Made by a program: the position numbers and the translations under genes. The notes beneath the pieces are model-generated. The model made no database searches. It was not told the DNA's origin and was given only the letters and a program-made list of their open reading frames with translations. From Entamoeba invadens IP1 (taxonomy: Eukaryota; Evosea; Mastigamoebida; Endamoebidae): DNA of 24,998 bases. The stretch covers positions 2,842 through 27,839 of the forward strand of contig NW_004440321.1 of the NCBI RefSeq assembly GCF_000330505.1, read 5' to 3'. Below, one piece after another: positions 8,250 through 18,455 of this stretch. The first letter of the stretch is position 1. Every line of letters starts with the position of its first letter.

Positions 8250-11200
8250 ATGTCAAAACGGATTGATGTTTTCTCCATGCAAATTGTTGTGATATATTTG
8301 AAGGAATATAACGACTTTATTAACATCGTTTTGGTATGTAAAAAGTATAAGAATGTACTTGACCGTGTTCGAATGAATCCAATTCAAATCACTCCAAAAA
8401 CAAAGAACCTATTTAAATGCATTCAAACTCAAAAAATATTTTCTCCATTTGATGTAAAACTGAACACTGAAAAATTGTTTTTTAATTATCCAAAAAGTGC
8501 AAAAGAGTGTTTAATCGAATTTAATAATTTTAATGTCTGTCCATTTTCTGTTTTTACAAGAGAAGATCAAACTTATTTTAATGATAATATTCCGGACTTT
8601 GTGAGGATAATAGGAGAAAATACATTCAAAGGATGTAAAGAGGCTTCAATAACACTTCCTAACTCAGTTATCGAAATTTTTCAAAACGCATTTTCTGGAT
8701 GCTCAAACATTACAGAAATTGTACTACCACCACATCTCACACACATTGGAAATAGTGCGTTTTACAATTGTAAAAGTTTAAAAGAGATAAAGCTCCCCGA
8801 ACTGCTTGAGTATATTCCAAACTCGTGTTTCTTTGGATGCACCTCTCTTTCTTCTGTGAACTTTGGAACAAATGTCACTTTAATAGGACATGATGCTTTT
8901 CGTAAATGCGGATTTAAAGACTTCACAATTGACAAGAACGTATTTATTAAAAAATCAATTTTTGTATGCAACACACTTACAAAGATTACATTTTGTGGTA
9001 AAAAGTGCATTCTATGTAGTACGTGTTGTGAATGTTTACAACTAAAAGAAGTTGTGATGGACGACAACGTGGAAATGATTGCAAATTACGCGTTTGTGGA
9101 TTGTATGTCACTCGAGAAGATCACATTGTCTGCAAATTTGGAAGTTATTGGACCTAACGCATTTTCTTACTGTCGAAAACTAATGCAATTTGATGTTCCA
9201 CATAAAGTTCGATTAGTTGGAAGTTTTGCATTTGAAAAATGTGAACAATTGAAAGAACTTGTTTTTGGTGAGAATGTTGTGTTTGATAAAGGGGGGTGTT
9301 TTGAGAAGTGCACTTCATTGACTCGATTGAATGTACCAATTAATCATATGAAATATTTGTACATCGCAACTGAAAATGAAAAAGAAATATTTGAAAGACT
9401 TGGCATTGAAGTTTTGAATGTAATGAAAAGCAAATGTGTAAATGAAAGTGTGTTCAAGTTTGACAATTTTTGTGACACAAGGGATACCATTTCAAATCAT
9501 GCGAATTACATCCATCTTGGTGATTTGGACGTGTTTGATTCAAATTCGTATTATTTAAGTGAACATCCAAGGATATACATTCCCTCTACTGTTGTTGATG
9601 GTGACATTGGATTCAGCAGATTTGACAATCCGATTGAAAAAATTGTTATTCCAAACAATTTACTTTTGATTCAAGAAAACGACTTTTATGTTCGCAACGC
9701 AAAAAGTATCCTAATATCATCCATTGTCACAAAAATACAGAGATATTGCTTTTCTAATTCATTGATTAAAGAATTTGCTGTACCTCAAAGTGTGCGTAAA
9801 ATTGAATCAAAAGCGTTCTCTGATTCATCTGATATGACGTCGCTTTACATCCCAAAAAGTGTCACAAAAATTGGGAAACATGTTTTTGTGGGGTGCACCA
9901 ATTTAAAATCAATTGTATTTGAAGATGGTCGTCATTTTGATATTGAAATGGAAACTGAAGATCAAGAAAATGTTTGTAATGTGACACTTAATACAGCTAA
10001 ATTAGATGACAACGTCGAGTTTCCTCTTGATAGTACAAAAATAAAAGTACCATCGAGTGTCACAAAAATATGTTCTCCGTATTTTAAAAAATACGCCAAT
10101 CTATGTGAAGTCGTATTGCCAACAACAATCAAAAAGATTGAAAAATTCATCTTTGTTGGGTGCACTAAACTTACTAAAATAACATTTTATGATTCTTTTA
10201 ATGATTTACACAAATTAAATGGTAAAAGCGACACAATTGAAAAATTTAAAAAGTACCTTTTTGACACCGTTAGTGTGAGTTACGCGTTTTATCTTCAAAT
10301 GAAGGCGTTTGGGTATATATTTAACAACGTAAATTTAACATCAAAAGACTTGGAATTGTATGGCACAGAAATAGATTATTCTGTTATTAAAAGCATCAAC
10401 GATGTTGATAAAAATGTGATTATAAAGAACATTATCAATTTAAAAAAATACATCTCAGAATCTTATTGTGATATTACTAAATTTGTTATACCGTCAAAAA
10501 TTGAATGTATTAATACATGTAATTTTGTTAGTGAAAATCTCAGAGAAATCGATATCTCATTAGTTACGAAAAAAGTCACTAGATATTGTTTTAGTGGTGC
10601 GCAATTTCTACAAAGTGTCACATTTTCAAACACATTAGAAAAAATCGGAGATGAAGTCTTTATTAATTGTAATTCATTGAAAAATATAACCTTTCCAAAA
10701 AGTCTCAAAAAAGTTGGGAAAAGGTGTTTTGCAAATTGTTATTCACTTGAAAATGTGTGTTGTGAGTCAAAAGAAGTTGTTTACAACTCGCAGTGTTTCA
10801 TGAATTGTTTTAACTTAAATTGTGTTCCAAAAATTCAACATTTAAAAAATGGCGTTTTTTGGGGTTGCAATTCTCTTGTCAAATTTGACAGTTTTGAAAA
10901 TGTTGAAAGTATTCCTCATTGTACGTTTATGAAGTGCTACAATTTAAGAGAAATCATATTACCAAAGACTTTGAAAACAATTGGAAAATTCGCATTCAAA
11001 AACTGTGTTTCACTCGAAAGCGTCACATTCCCAAAATTGCTAAATACAATCGAAGATGGATGTTACATGAATTGCTCTAAGCTTTGTCGTGTCAATTTGG
11101 GACATTTAAACATAACATTTGGAAGTGATGTTTTCGAAGGATGCACATCACTTAATTCGATACTTTTTGAAAACGAAAATGTTTTATTTTATGATGGAGA

Positions 11201-11582
11201 AGTCAGTTACACGCTTTATAAACAATTTGAGAAAAATCAAATTGTTTGTGACAACGTAAAAGTGAAATTTAACGATTTGACGATTTTTGGAATTGATATT
11301 TTAAAAGATAAAAAGGTTCGTCGGATTGATGAAGGAGCGTTTTTTAACAACACAACAATCACCAAAATCGAAATACCAAATAACATCACTAATATTGGAG
11401 ACTTTTGTTTTGCTTGTGCAACACAACTTGAAAGAGTTGTGTTGCCGTCCTCAATAACAGAACTCCCTCCTTTCTGTTTTGATAATTGTGTATCATTGAA
11501 GACAATCAATTTGGAACATATTAAGAAAATCGGGATGGGGTGTTTCGACAACACAAAGTTTGACAACGTAATATTAAATTAA
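8250..11582 (+). CDS. BspA-type leucine-rich repeat (LRR_5) protein, 1110 aa
   Basis: An intact single-exon gene. Residues 1 to about 60 form the N-terminal module common in Entamoeba BspA-like proteins (IDVFSMQIVVIYLKEYNDF, then VCKKY and NPI); its pattern resembles an F-box-like helical module, but that is inference. From about residue 118 there are many 22-24-residue repeats of the type 'LP..V..IG..AF..C.SL..I', in blocks near 118-370, 450-565, 595-655, 755-960 and 1035-1105, separated by irregular, lysine-rich linkers (for example 375-450, 655-750). No signal peptide or membrane segment is visible. Relatives in E. histolytica are surface-associated despite lacking a signal peptide; the role here is unknown, probably binding. 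ATG 8250 opens the module at the expected place; T-rich sequence follows the stop. The 5' flank ends in a hAT-type element. Confidence 0.93.
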   Translation: MSKRIDVFSMQIVVIYLKEYNDFINIVLVCKKYKNVLDRVRMNPIQITPKTKNLFKCIQTQKIFSPFDVKLNTEKLFFNYPKSAKECLIEFNNFNVCPFSVFTREDQTYFNDNIPDFVRIIGENTFKGCKEASITLPNSVIEIFQNAFSGCSNITEIVLPPHLTHIGNSAFYNCKSLKEIKLPELLEYIPNSCFFGCTSLSSVNFGTNVTLIGHDAFRKCGFKDFTIDKNVFIKKSIFVCNTLTKITFCGKKCILCSTCCECLQLKEVVMDDNVEMIANYAFVDCMSLEKITLSANLEVIGPNAFSYCRKLMQFDVPHKVRLVGSFAFEKCEQLKELVFGENVVFDKGGCFEKCTSLTRLNVPINHMKYLYIATENEKEIFERLGIEVLNVMKSKCVNESVFKFDNFCDTRDTISNHANYIHLGDLDVFDSNSYYLSEHPRIYIPSTVVDGDIGFSRFDNPIEKIVIPNNLLLIQENDFYVRNAKSILISSIVTKIQRYCFSNSLIKEFAVPQSVRKIESKAFSDSSDMTSLYIPKSVTKIGKHVFVGCTNLKSIVFEDGRHFDIEMETEDQENVCNVTLNTAKLDDNVEFPLDSTKIKVPSSVTKICSPYFKKYANLCEVVLPTTIKKIEKFIFVGCTKLTKITFYDSFNDLHKLNGKSDTIEKFKKYLFDTVSVSYAFYLQMKAFGYIFNNVNLTSKDLELYGTEIDYSVIKSINDVDKNVIIKNIINLKKYISESYCDITKFVIPSKIECINTCNFVSENLREIDISLVTKKVTRYCFSGAQFLQSVTFSNTLEKIGDEVFINCNSLKNITFPKSLKKVGKRCFANCYSLENVCCESKEVVYNSQCFMNCFNLNCVPKIQHLKNGVFWGCNSLVKFDSFENVESIPHCTFMKCYNLREIILPKTLKTIGKFAFKNCVSLESVTFPKLLNTIEDGCYMNCSKLCRVNLGHLNITFGSDVFEGCTSLNSILFENENVLFYDGEVSYTLYKQFEKNQIVCDNVKVKFNDLTIFGIDILKDKKVRRIDEGAFFNNTTITKIEIPNNITNIGDFCFACATQLERVVLPSSITELPPFCFDNCVSLKTINLEHIKKIGMGCFDNTKFDNVILN

Positions 11583-11790
11583 AAGACAAATTATTTTTTT
11601 GAATTTTAATTTACAACACGTTATTTATTCAAATTCATCTTTTTGTGATAAATTAATTCTTTAATTATAAACGATTTGGTCACTTTAAAAATACATAAAA
11701 ACTATAACCATAAAAAGCAATTTAACGTTATGAGTGTTAAATAAATTATTAGTGGGGCTGTTTTGGTAACAAACAGGGTTGTTTTTAAGA

Positions 11791-11799
11791 TATTTTATA
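11791..11799 (+). repeat. Left 9-bp TSD of the MITE
   Basis: TATTTTATA, identical to 12315-12323. Confidence 0.75.
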
Positions 11800-12314
11800 A
11801 AGTCTGTTTTCTATTTAACTATATTCTAAAAATATAACAAAGAAAAGAACAAGACCGAAAATATTAAACCATTATTTACTATACTCAATATCGCTAATTA
11901 AAATCCATTAACTATTAATAAAATTGCCATTAATTAAAACTAATGATAAACAAATCATTAGCATTGACTTTTTTCCAAATCACTTGTTGTCGTCTTCAAT
12001 TTGACCCAAATGATAATTTGACGTGTCTACTCTATCAAATATGACATTTTATTCATTTTGAATAACCTGGTTGACATGATTTATTTCGTCATATTCACAT
12101 TTCAAGACCAACATATCATTCGTTTTGGCTTTTTAATTTTTCAGTTGTCAAGCAATTTCGTTTATTGTTATTTTTAGCGCACTTTTATAAAAAGAACAAA
12201 AAAATAAAATACAAACCATATTTTAGAAATACCACTTTATTTTTATTATAAATTATAATACTGTTATTATAAATAATAGTAAAACCCCAATATTGTTAAA
12301 TAGAAAACAGACTT
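11800..12314. mobile_element. MITE with 9-bp TSD (515 bp)
   Basis: The left end reads AAGTCTGTTTTCTATTTAAC; the right end on the minus strand is identical over 20 bases, and similarity continues for about 7 more. It is flanked by an exact 9-bp direct repeat TATTTTATA (11791-11799 and 12315-12323). A 9-bp TSD fits Mutator-type mobilisation. The interior has no open frame of note, so it is non-autonomous. Its ends do not resemble those of the two MULEs farther right. It lies 217 bp downstream of the BspA-type gene. Confidence 0.82.
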
Positions 12315-12323
12315 TATTTTATA
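12315..12323 (+). repeat. Right 9-bp TSD of the MITE
   Basis: TATTTTATA, identical to 11791-11799. Confidence 0.75.
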
Positions 12324-13019
12324 TTTCTAAAAAAATAGAAAGTGTTTTTATAATTATATGTGTACAAATTGGACTCCAATTTTGAACATATTATATAAAT
12401 AAAGATTAAGAAATTTTTGAAAGTACTCGTGAAAGTCCAAACGGAACTGATAATAAAGGTGGGTAACTTAACAATTTTAACCAATACAAGAGAAGTTAGT
12501 ATAACTAATTTCATATGTGAAAGCAATGACAAAATAAGTAAAAAGAAACCCTCAACTGCAAAAACGCACAAAAAAATTTAAACAAAAAAGAGATCCAAGA
12601 ACAAAGAAAAAACTCGAGTAGTAGCAGAAAACACGTAAAGAGGAAAAGAAGAAGTTGGTAAACAGAAAGAAGTTGTTATTACTCAAAATTGAAGGTTGTA
12701 AAGAAGGTAAAGAAATTTTATAACAAAGTAAAAAAAGACCAAAAAATTAAAAAATAAGGTAACCAGAAAATTGTCATAGACTTATAATAATAGTATTAAA
12801 CAAACTAAAAAAATATGAATAAATTTATTTCCATAGAAATTAACTGAACAATCAAATATGGGTTTAATATAAATTAAAAACAGAAATATACATTAAAGTA
12901 TATAAAACTAAATGTACGACAATTATCTGATGATCTTTATATAAATAATATTTAAAATATTCACAATATAACAAAAGCTAAAAGAAAAAAAATATTGTTG
13001 TTAATTTATTTTTTGAACT
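12324..13019. other. Intergenic DNA, purine-rich in the middle
   Basis: No gene recognised. Between about 12530 and 12770 the plus strand is strongly purine-biased (many AAG, AGA, GAAG words), unlike the balanced A/T around it. All three plus frames there are stopped, so if it was ever a lysine-rich coding tail it is now broken. Confidence 0.4.
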
Positions 13020-13021
13020 TA

Positions 13022-13066
13022 CAGTAGGAAAAAAATTGGATGCTGAAAAAAAAGGATGCTAATCTA
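13022..13066 (+). repeat. Left terminal inverted repeat, pogo-like element
   Basis: CAGTAGGA at the end, then two GGATGCT words. It pairs imperfectly with 18456-18500 on the minus strand, which has CAGTAGGA, ATGCC and AAGGATGCT in the same order. Confidence 0.6.
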
Positions 13067-13239
13067 AATATAAATATATTTTGGTGTTTTTCATTTTATT
13101 AATTATTTAGATAATTATTTTTATCAAATGTTATAGTAATTATAAAAATAGTAATTTAACTGGGATGTGGGTCTTGAAAAAAACTTAAAATAATTAATAT
13201 TTTATTAAACAATTTTAACAAACTTATAAATAAAATTAA

Positions 13240-13476
13240 AACTCAGAACTAATAATACTTATATGGAACAACAGCATTACCGCCCGTTTCACTAAAAACG
13301 ACAATATAAGAGTGTTGGAACCAATTAAACTTGGTGAAATGTTAACACCATGTTTTATTAAAGATAACAAACAATTATTCAAATTTATCATTGATAAAAA
13401 ACTTACATTTACACCAAACAAAGTCTATCTAGTTAACAAATTGAACAATTCCCAATTTCATTTGAAACACGATTGA
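13240..13476 (+). pseudogene. Unidentified coding relic, 78 codons
   Basis: An open frame from just after a TAA to TGA 13474-13476, without an in-frame ATG near its left edge. The translation is of mixed, protein-like composition (for example ITARFTKNDNIRVLEPIKLG and FIIDKKLTFTPNKVYLVNK), unlike the N/K/I/Y-only frames produced by the flanking AT-rich DNA. It is probably an exon or a truncated gene inside the pogo-like element. I recognise no family. Confidence 0.35.
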
Positions 13477-13606
13477 CCAATTTTCTTTAGCCCGCCAAAA
13501 AATCGGTAAGCTAATTGTGGCTGACACGTGTCGGCGGATGAAAATAGGACAAAGCATCGAAAATAACAAACATTTTAATTGCGGCTTTTGTTTTTGATTA
13601 AAAATC

Positions 13607-13712
13607 GGGAAAATTACCCTAATAAGTATTTTTGGAAATAAAAAATCTATTTGTGCAAAACAATTATTATAATAAGATTATTATGATTGAAAATATGGGA
13701 AAATTACCCTAA
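13607..13712 (+). repeat. Pair of 16-bp direct repeats
   Basis: GGGAAAATTACCCTAA occurs at 13607-13622 and again at 13697-13712, exactly 90 bp apart. Each copy is itself near-palindromic (GGG..AATT..CCC). Possibly subterminal transposase-binding sites of the pogo-like element; function unproven. Confidence 0.5.
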
Positions 13713-14868
13713 AAAATAAAAAACATGTCTTTTGTGAATAAAGTTGAAACATGATAACAAAAAATATATCAAAATAAATATTATTTGTCGTTGTTTTTAT
13801 TAGGTATTTAAAAATTATTAACACCAAACATTCATTATTCCTATTATTTAACTACTCATTATTATTAAATATTAATTATTTAATAAACTATTAGAATTAA
13901 AAATAATTTGATTTATTTAAAATTTTTAAATATTACAAATTTATAATTATTTAATTATATAAAGTTTTCAAAAATTTATTCATACTTAACCCACCATACA
14001 AACAATTCAATTACACTTACTGATGGTTTGTATGTTTTGAATTAATTGAATCATAAGGAATAAGATTATGGGGTTTTAAATCTAATTAAATAAAGTAATT
14101 AATAAATGTAATAAATATACTATTGATTGTTTTTAAAATTGAAATGACTCATTTATTTTTAAAACCACTAAAAGTGTATATTTTAAATAATATTATTCAA
14201 ATTATATATTTAATAACTCAGTGTTTTCATAATTATTTGACTAAGTTTATGATTTTTTTGAATTAAACAATTATTGTTATATAATGAATAATATGATATA
14301 AAGAACATCATGATAAATATTTGTAAAAACACCTTTGCACAACACATAGGCAATTATTTAGTAAGTTTTTCCTTATAGAGTTTTGTTTGAAACACCCAAC
14401 AAATTGTGAAAATAATACCAATGTCCAATTAAAATTGATAATGAAAATAATAAACACAAAGACATACAAACAATACATGATAAATGATTTAATTCATAAA
14501 AATTATATTATAAATTATTTCAGTTTTGGTGATGATGAAAAAGGCCGAATGCATACGAAAAATGCTTTGATAAAAAATAATATATGCCCACAGATAAATT
14601 AATTTAATACCCAAATAATAAAACAGTTTTAAAAGTACAAGTAAATCAATAAAAATATATATTTGGTTCAAATTTATTTGAATTAAATAATGTAATGCAC
14701 ACATATTTGGTCGTCTCAGTTAAATTGAGATGTTTACTCTCTGAAACACGTTGTTGTTTTAAAGACAACATTTACAAAAAATAATAATTAAAAATTTTTT
14801 TGAACAATCTGTTTTTATTATTATTTTCAAATTTCAATTTATATTTGGTTTAACATTTTTAATATATT
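13713..14868. other. AT-rich interior of the pogo-like element, no gene called
   Basis: Mostly A/T with short inverted repeats. A 71-codon plus frame (14387-14602) starts at a non-ATG codon; only its last third (YFSFGDDEKGRMHTKNALIK) looks protein-like, which is too little to call a gene. Confidence 0.4.
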
Positions 14869-14877
14869 GATTTAATT
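14869..14877 (+). repeat. Left 9-bp TSD of the fold-back MITE
   Basis: GATTTAATT, identical to 15322-15330. Confidence 0.85.
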
Positions 14878-15321
14878 GGGGCAGACCTTTCCCACCCTCA
14901 CCCCGTCTAAATATAGAATTAATTTACTATATTTTATAATTTTTTAATTATAATTATAGTAAATGGGCGGTTTGGATAATATTAGGTCTGGTTCCCGAAT
15001 TCAAGAAATGCCGAAAATTCACCTCGAGTTAGTGGAAACCGAGTGAGACGGAGCATTGAAAAGAAGGCTCTGAAGCCCGCACTCAAACAGTCTGTTTGTG
15101 CACCGTTTCACCCACTTTCCAAGTCCTCCCTTGGCGCGGATCCCCCCTGACCCCCCCCCCCGCAAGCGGGGGGAACCACATCCGCGTCCACACAGTACAG
15201 ACAAAGAAAGTGGGTGACATGGGGACGCACAAACAGTGGCTGAAAAGTGGATTCCTTCAAAAACACTCGCGGCAAATATTTTATTTTGGTAAACGGGGTG
15301 AGGGTGGGAAAGGTCTGCCCC
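14878..15321. mobile_element. GC-rich fold-back MITE (444 bp)
   Basis: The left end GGGGCAGACCTTTCCCACCC and the right end on the minus strand match over 32 bases with one mismatch (14878-14909, 15290-15321). An exact 9-bp TSD GATTTAATT flanks it (14869-14877 and 15322-15330). Unlike everything around it, the interior is GC-rich and folds on itself: 15094-15119 is complementary to 15206-15234 with a few interruptions, CGCGGAT (15135-15141) to ATCCGCG (15180-15186), and an 11-C run (15151-15161) faces a 6-G run (15168-15173) across GCAAGC. It codes for nothing credible. It inserted into the pogo-like element after that element had arrived. Confidence 0.88.
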
Positions 15322-15330
15322 GATTTAATT
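15322..15330 (+). repeat. Right 9-bp TSD of the fold-back MITE
   Basis: GATTTAATT, identical to 14869-14877. Confidence 0.85.
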
Positions 15331-15670
15331 TATATAATATGTCATATTGAATAAATAAATATATTTTATATTTTATATTCATCAATATTATCAATAAAAT
15401 ACATATTTAAATAATAAATTAACTACGAGTTAAAGATTGTAAATATGATTATAAAAGCTAAAAATTTATTTTTATTTTGATTTTATTGTTATTTTTAGTA
15501 TAAAAATCTTTATACTAGCAGTCAAATGTGTCCAAATTTTATATTAACATTAAACATAACATAAGGTTTTCTTACCAATTACTGGTTTGTTTTGTATTCA
15601 ATTTTACAAATTATTAAAATACAAAAAATAACATTTTTAATAAATAATTGCTTAAATTTTAAAATTGTAA

Positions 15671-16969
15671 TGCAGTTTCAGGAATTAACAAAAAATCCAA
15701 CAGGAAATGGTCAATCGTGTTTGAAAAAGTTGAACATTCAACAACAACCAAAGACTTTATTACAAAACCGAGAATGATTTATGAAACAATAAAAAAGATA
15801 TAGAATTGTTAAACGAAATAAGAGGAGCCACAATGAGATTACAAAATGGGTTAATATATAATAAATATAAACACAACAATAAATGTAGACAAAGATCACT
15901 CGCTGTTTTATTAATTGTTAACCGCGGTGTCGTTTCGAAACAATTTTTTATTATAACAAAGAATCAATTGACGGTAAAAATTATATTGGAAGGCGCTCTT
16001 TAATTTCCCCTTTAACAGAACTCGTTTTTTCATCATTTTATTTATTTTGTTCTACTCATAATTTGGCAATAACACTCAAATCATTCGAAATGATATTATT
16101 AAAAACACAGTCAACAAAAGAAAAAAAGACACCTTAAAAATGGTTGTTATCTCACATGAATTTAAAATACATAGATGGTCTAACAGAAGATATGGGTAGA
16201 TTAAGAATTGACCCATCAAATGTTATTTTTAATTACTTGGAACTTCCAAAATTTGGTAGTATACCAATTCAAATGGTAGTTAATATTGATGAAATCGGGT
16301 TTGAAGATTATGCAGATCCAAAAATGTAAATTTGTTGGTGCCATCAACAGTTGATGCCAAAAAATACGAATCTGTTATAATAGGGGTAGTAAACGCACAA
16401 TTGTAATGTTTGTGATATCTTTATCGGGACAAGTCTGTTATTCAGCAGTTGTGGTTGGGTTAAAAAACGTTCCTGTTGAATCCTCCAAACGAAATTGTGA
16501 TTTATATTTCTTTTACTTTGAGATTGGATTTGCCACAAAGAAAATATTCACAACTTGGATTGAAGAAAGGGTAATACCAACTATCATTTCAACAAGAGTT
16601 AAATATTGGTTAGATATAAATACCCCATCTTTGATCACTATGGATGGTTTCACTGGTTATGATATTGAAATATTGGGGAAATGTGTGAACCAAACAATAT
16701 ACCCATTTATTTTTATGTGCCTCATACTTCTCATTTGGTACAATCTTTAAACCTTTGTCTATTTGGTAGTGTTAAAAAACAAGAGTAATAGTACACCCTT
16801 ATTTGCAACACGAATTAGTATTGACCAGCAACCTCGTGGAAATGGAGTTTTCACTGTGTCAAGTGATTACAAGAGTGATGATCGCGAAAGATTTTCTGAA
16901 GCAATGGAAGATTTGTTGAAAGAAATTTCCAATCACACGAACACTTCAACTGACGCACTAAAAAAGTAG
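15671..16969 (+). pseudogene. pogo/CENP-B-type (DDE_1) transposase, decayed
   Basis: Fragments in family order but in changing frames. A helix-turn-helix-like N-terminus at 15680-15850 (CLKKLNIQQQPKTLLQNRE, then LLNEIRGATMRL). A middle part with VNRGVVSKQF (about 15920). The catalytic core: VVNIDEIGFEDYAD with the first Asp (about 16290), LLVPSTVDAKKYESVIIG, then KKIFTTWIEERVIPTI, SLITMDGFTGYDIEIL with the second Asp (about 16645), and VPHTSHLVQSLNLCLFGSVK (about 16712-16770). In the family the last motif normally reads Q-x-L-D; here Asp is replaced by Asn, removing the likely third catalytic acid. A charged tail ends at TAG 16967-16969. Frame changes near 16327, 16390, 16710 and 16765 and several stops make it non-functional. 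Confidence 0.8.
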
Positions 16970-17262
16970 AACAAAAAAATGGAGAGGATTTTAACACTTA
17001 ATTTTTAAAAAAGACATATTTTTGTCCACCTTTTTGATTTTTTCTTATAGAACTTAAAATTATTTTTTGAAATACAACATACCCTATATTTACTATAATT
17101 TAACTAAAAAAATAATATAAAAGTATTAAATAATATTATAATAGTTTCAATAGTTTTGATAAAAAATTTCAATAATACAAAAAAATACAAAAAGCCTTGA
17201 CAAAACGAAGGAAAAAAATTTAGAAAAGAAGAATAGCAGCTAGAGACAAAGCTGATAAGTGA

Positions 17263-17653
17263 CAAAGTCCGCGACAACATGTAAAGACTTTTAAAGCTGC
17301 TTTAATGCTTGAACACGTGTTCGACGACGTGTCGAATAATATTGATCTCGACTCATTCTTTGGTAGAATAAAAGAACATGTGACTGAAGCGAAACAAAGT
17401 ATATTTAACAATGTAAGTTGATTGGTGTTGTTGATATGATTAAACAAAAAAACTAAAAGAACCCAGGGTTGGTGCGGCTTTAAGAACTCAACAAGTTGTA
17501 CAAATAGAGGTATAACGGTTAATGGAGAAATTAACTTTGAGGGGCTTGTCAAAAATGCAACAAATGCAAATATTTTCTAAATTATTTGGACATGTAAAAT
17601 CAAGCAGACAAAAAAGTGTCCGTTCTGACTTCAACCGCCATTCATTTTTTTAA
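17263..17653 (+). pseudogene. Unidentified coding relic (two frames)
   Basis: The first segment, 17263-17421, is 52 codons before TGA and looks alpha-helical (AALMLEHVFDDVSNNIDLDS, then FFGRIKEHVTEAKQSIFNN). The second segment, 17444-17653, lies in another frame with one internal TAA (EPRVGAALRTQQVVQIEV, then KMQQMQIFSKLFGHVKSSR). Composition is protein-like and GC-richer than the surroundings. It lies 290 bp downstream of the pogo transposase relic, same strand. It could be a second gene of the element or the wreck of another insertion. No family recognised. Confidence 0.4.
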
Positions 17654-17800
17654 GCTAAGACTAGTTTAATTTTATAAGTTTTTACTATTTTATATAAATT
17701 ATTATAAAACATTATAAAATTGAATAATTTTGTTATTCTTGAACATCATTTCCCAAAAACGCAATTTCTATACCTTTTAAGTGTTAATGAAAACAATTGA

Positions 17801-18315
17801 AAAATCACGAATTCGATTGACACTTCTGCCACTCATAAAAACATTGTCTCTACTTTTGAAAGAGGCGGATGGTGTTGAGATTTATTGATGGTAAATGGAG
17901 GTTTTTGTCGACATCAAAAGTGCTGCAAGATTCACTCAAGAGTACACCATATTATACAAATGCAGTTGCTTTAAATCTTGAGTTGATGTCCAAACTGTCT
18001 GCTCCGGACAATACCAAAGAAAAAGTTGACATTGTGGAAAAGTCGTCATGTGTTGACTACAGACCAAATGACCGTCCAAAATAGTCTTATGTGAATTACT
18101 TTTTATCTGGAATAACAGTCGGTAATGCTTGTACTTATGATGATATTAACACACCTGCATCTATGTCCAGAATGCTTTATAATCGTGTTTGTATCGAACA
18201 TCAAACACGCCATTTACAACATGTTCTTGAAGTTACTGTTAGTTATAGTAATATTGATATACCCTTGAAAGTTAATAATGAAGAACTAATCGAAATTGAT
18301 AGATATCAACAATGA
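17801..18315 (+). pseudogene. Unidentified coding relic, about 170 codons
   Basis: Three readable pieces: 17801-17878 (SIDTSATHKNIVSTFERGGW), a one-base frame change, then 17869-18084 (ATG 17869; RFIDGKWRFLSTSKVLQDSL, STPYYTNAVALNLELMSKL) and, in the same frame after a single TAG (18082-18084), 18085-18315 (YFLSGITVGNACTYDDINTP, ending in IEIDRYQQ). The sequence is clearly protein-like and less AT-rich than the flanks. It ends 140 bp before the right terminal repeat of the pogo-like element, on the same strand as the transposase. I cannot name a family; beta-rich stretches near the end are suggestive of a structural protein but that is only an impression. Confidence 0.5.
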
Positions 18316-18455
18316 ATTGACTGTTGATTAAAATTTGGTTACCATTTTCTCATTATAAAAATAAAAATTCAAACAAATCAATCAAACAATTATAAGTTTT
18401 GAGAATATACATTTTGTGAACTTATTATTTTTAACATTGAAAATAACCAATAGTT

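Noticed and set aside
8762..11566. Several minus frames inside the BspA gene
   Set aside because: Antisense shadows of the repeated LRR codons; the plus frame is continuous with canonical repeats.
15019..15350. Opposing frames rich in G, R and P within the fold-back MITE
   Set aside because: Produced by the GC-rich palindrome; both strands are open for the same reason and no domain is seen.
17220..17552. 110-codon minus frame
   Set aside because: The plus-strand frames have the more protein-like composition; the minus frame looks like their shadow.
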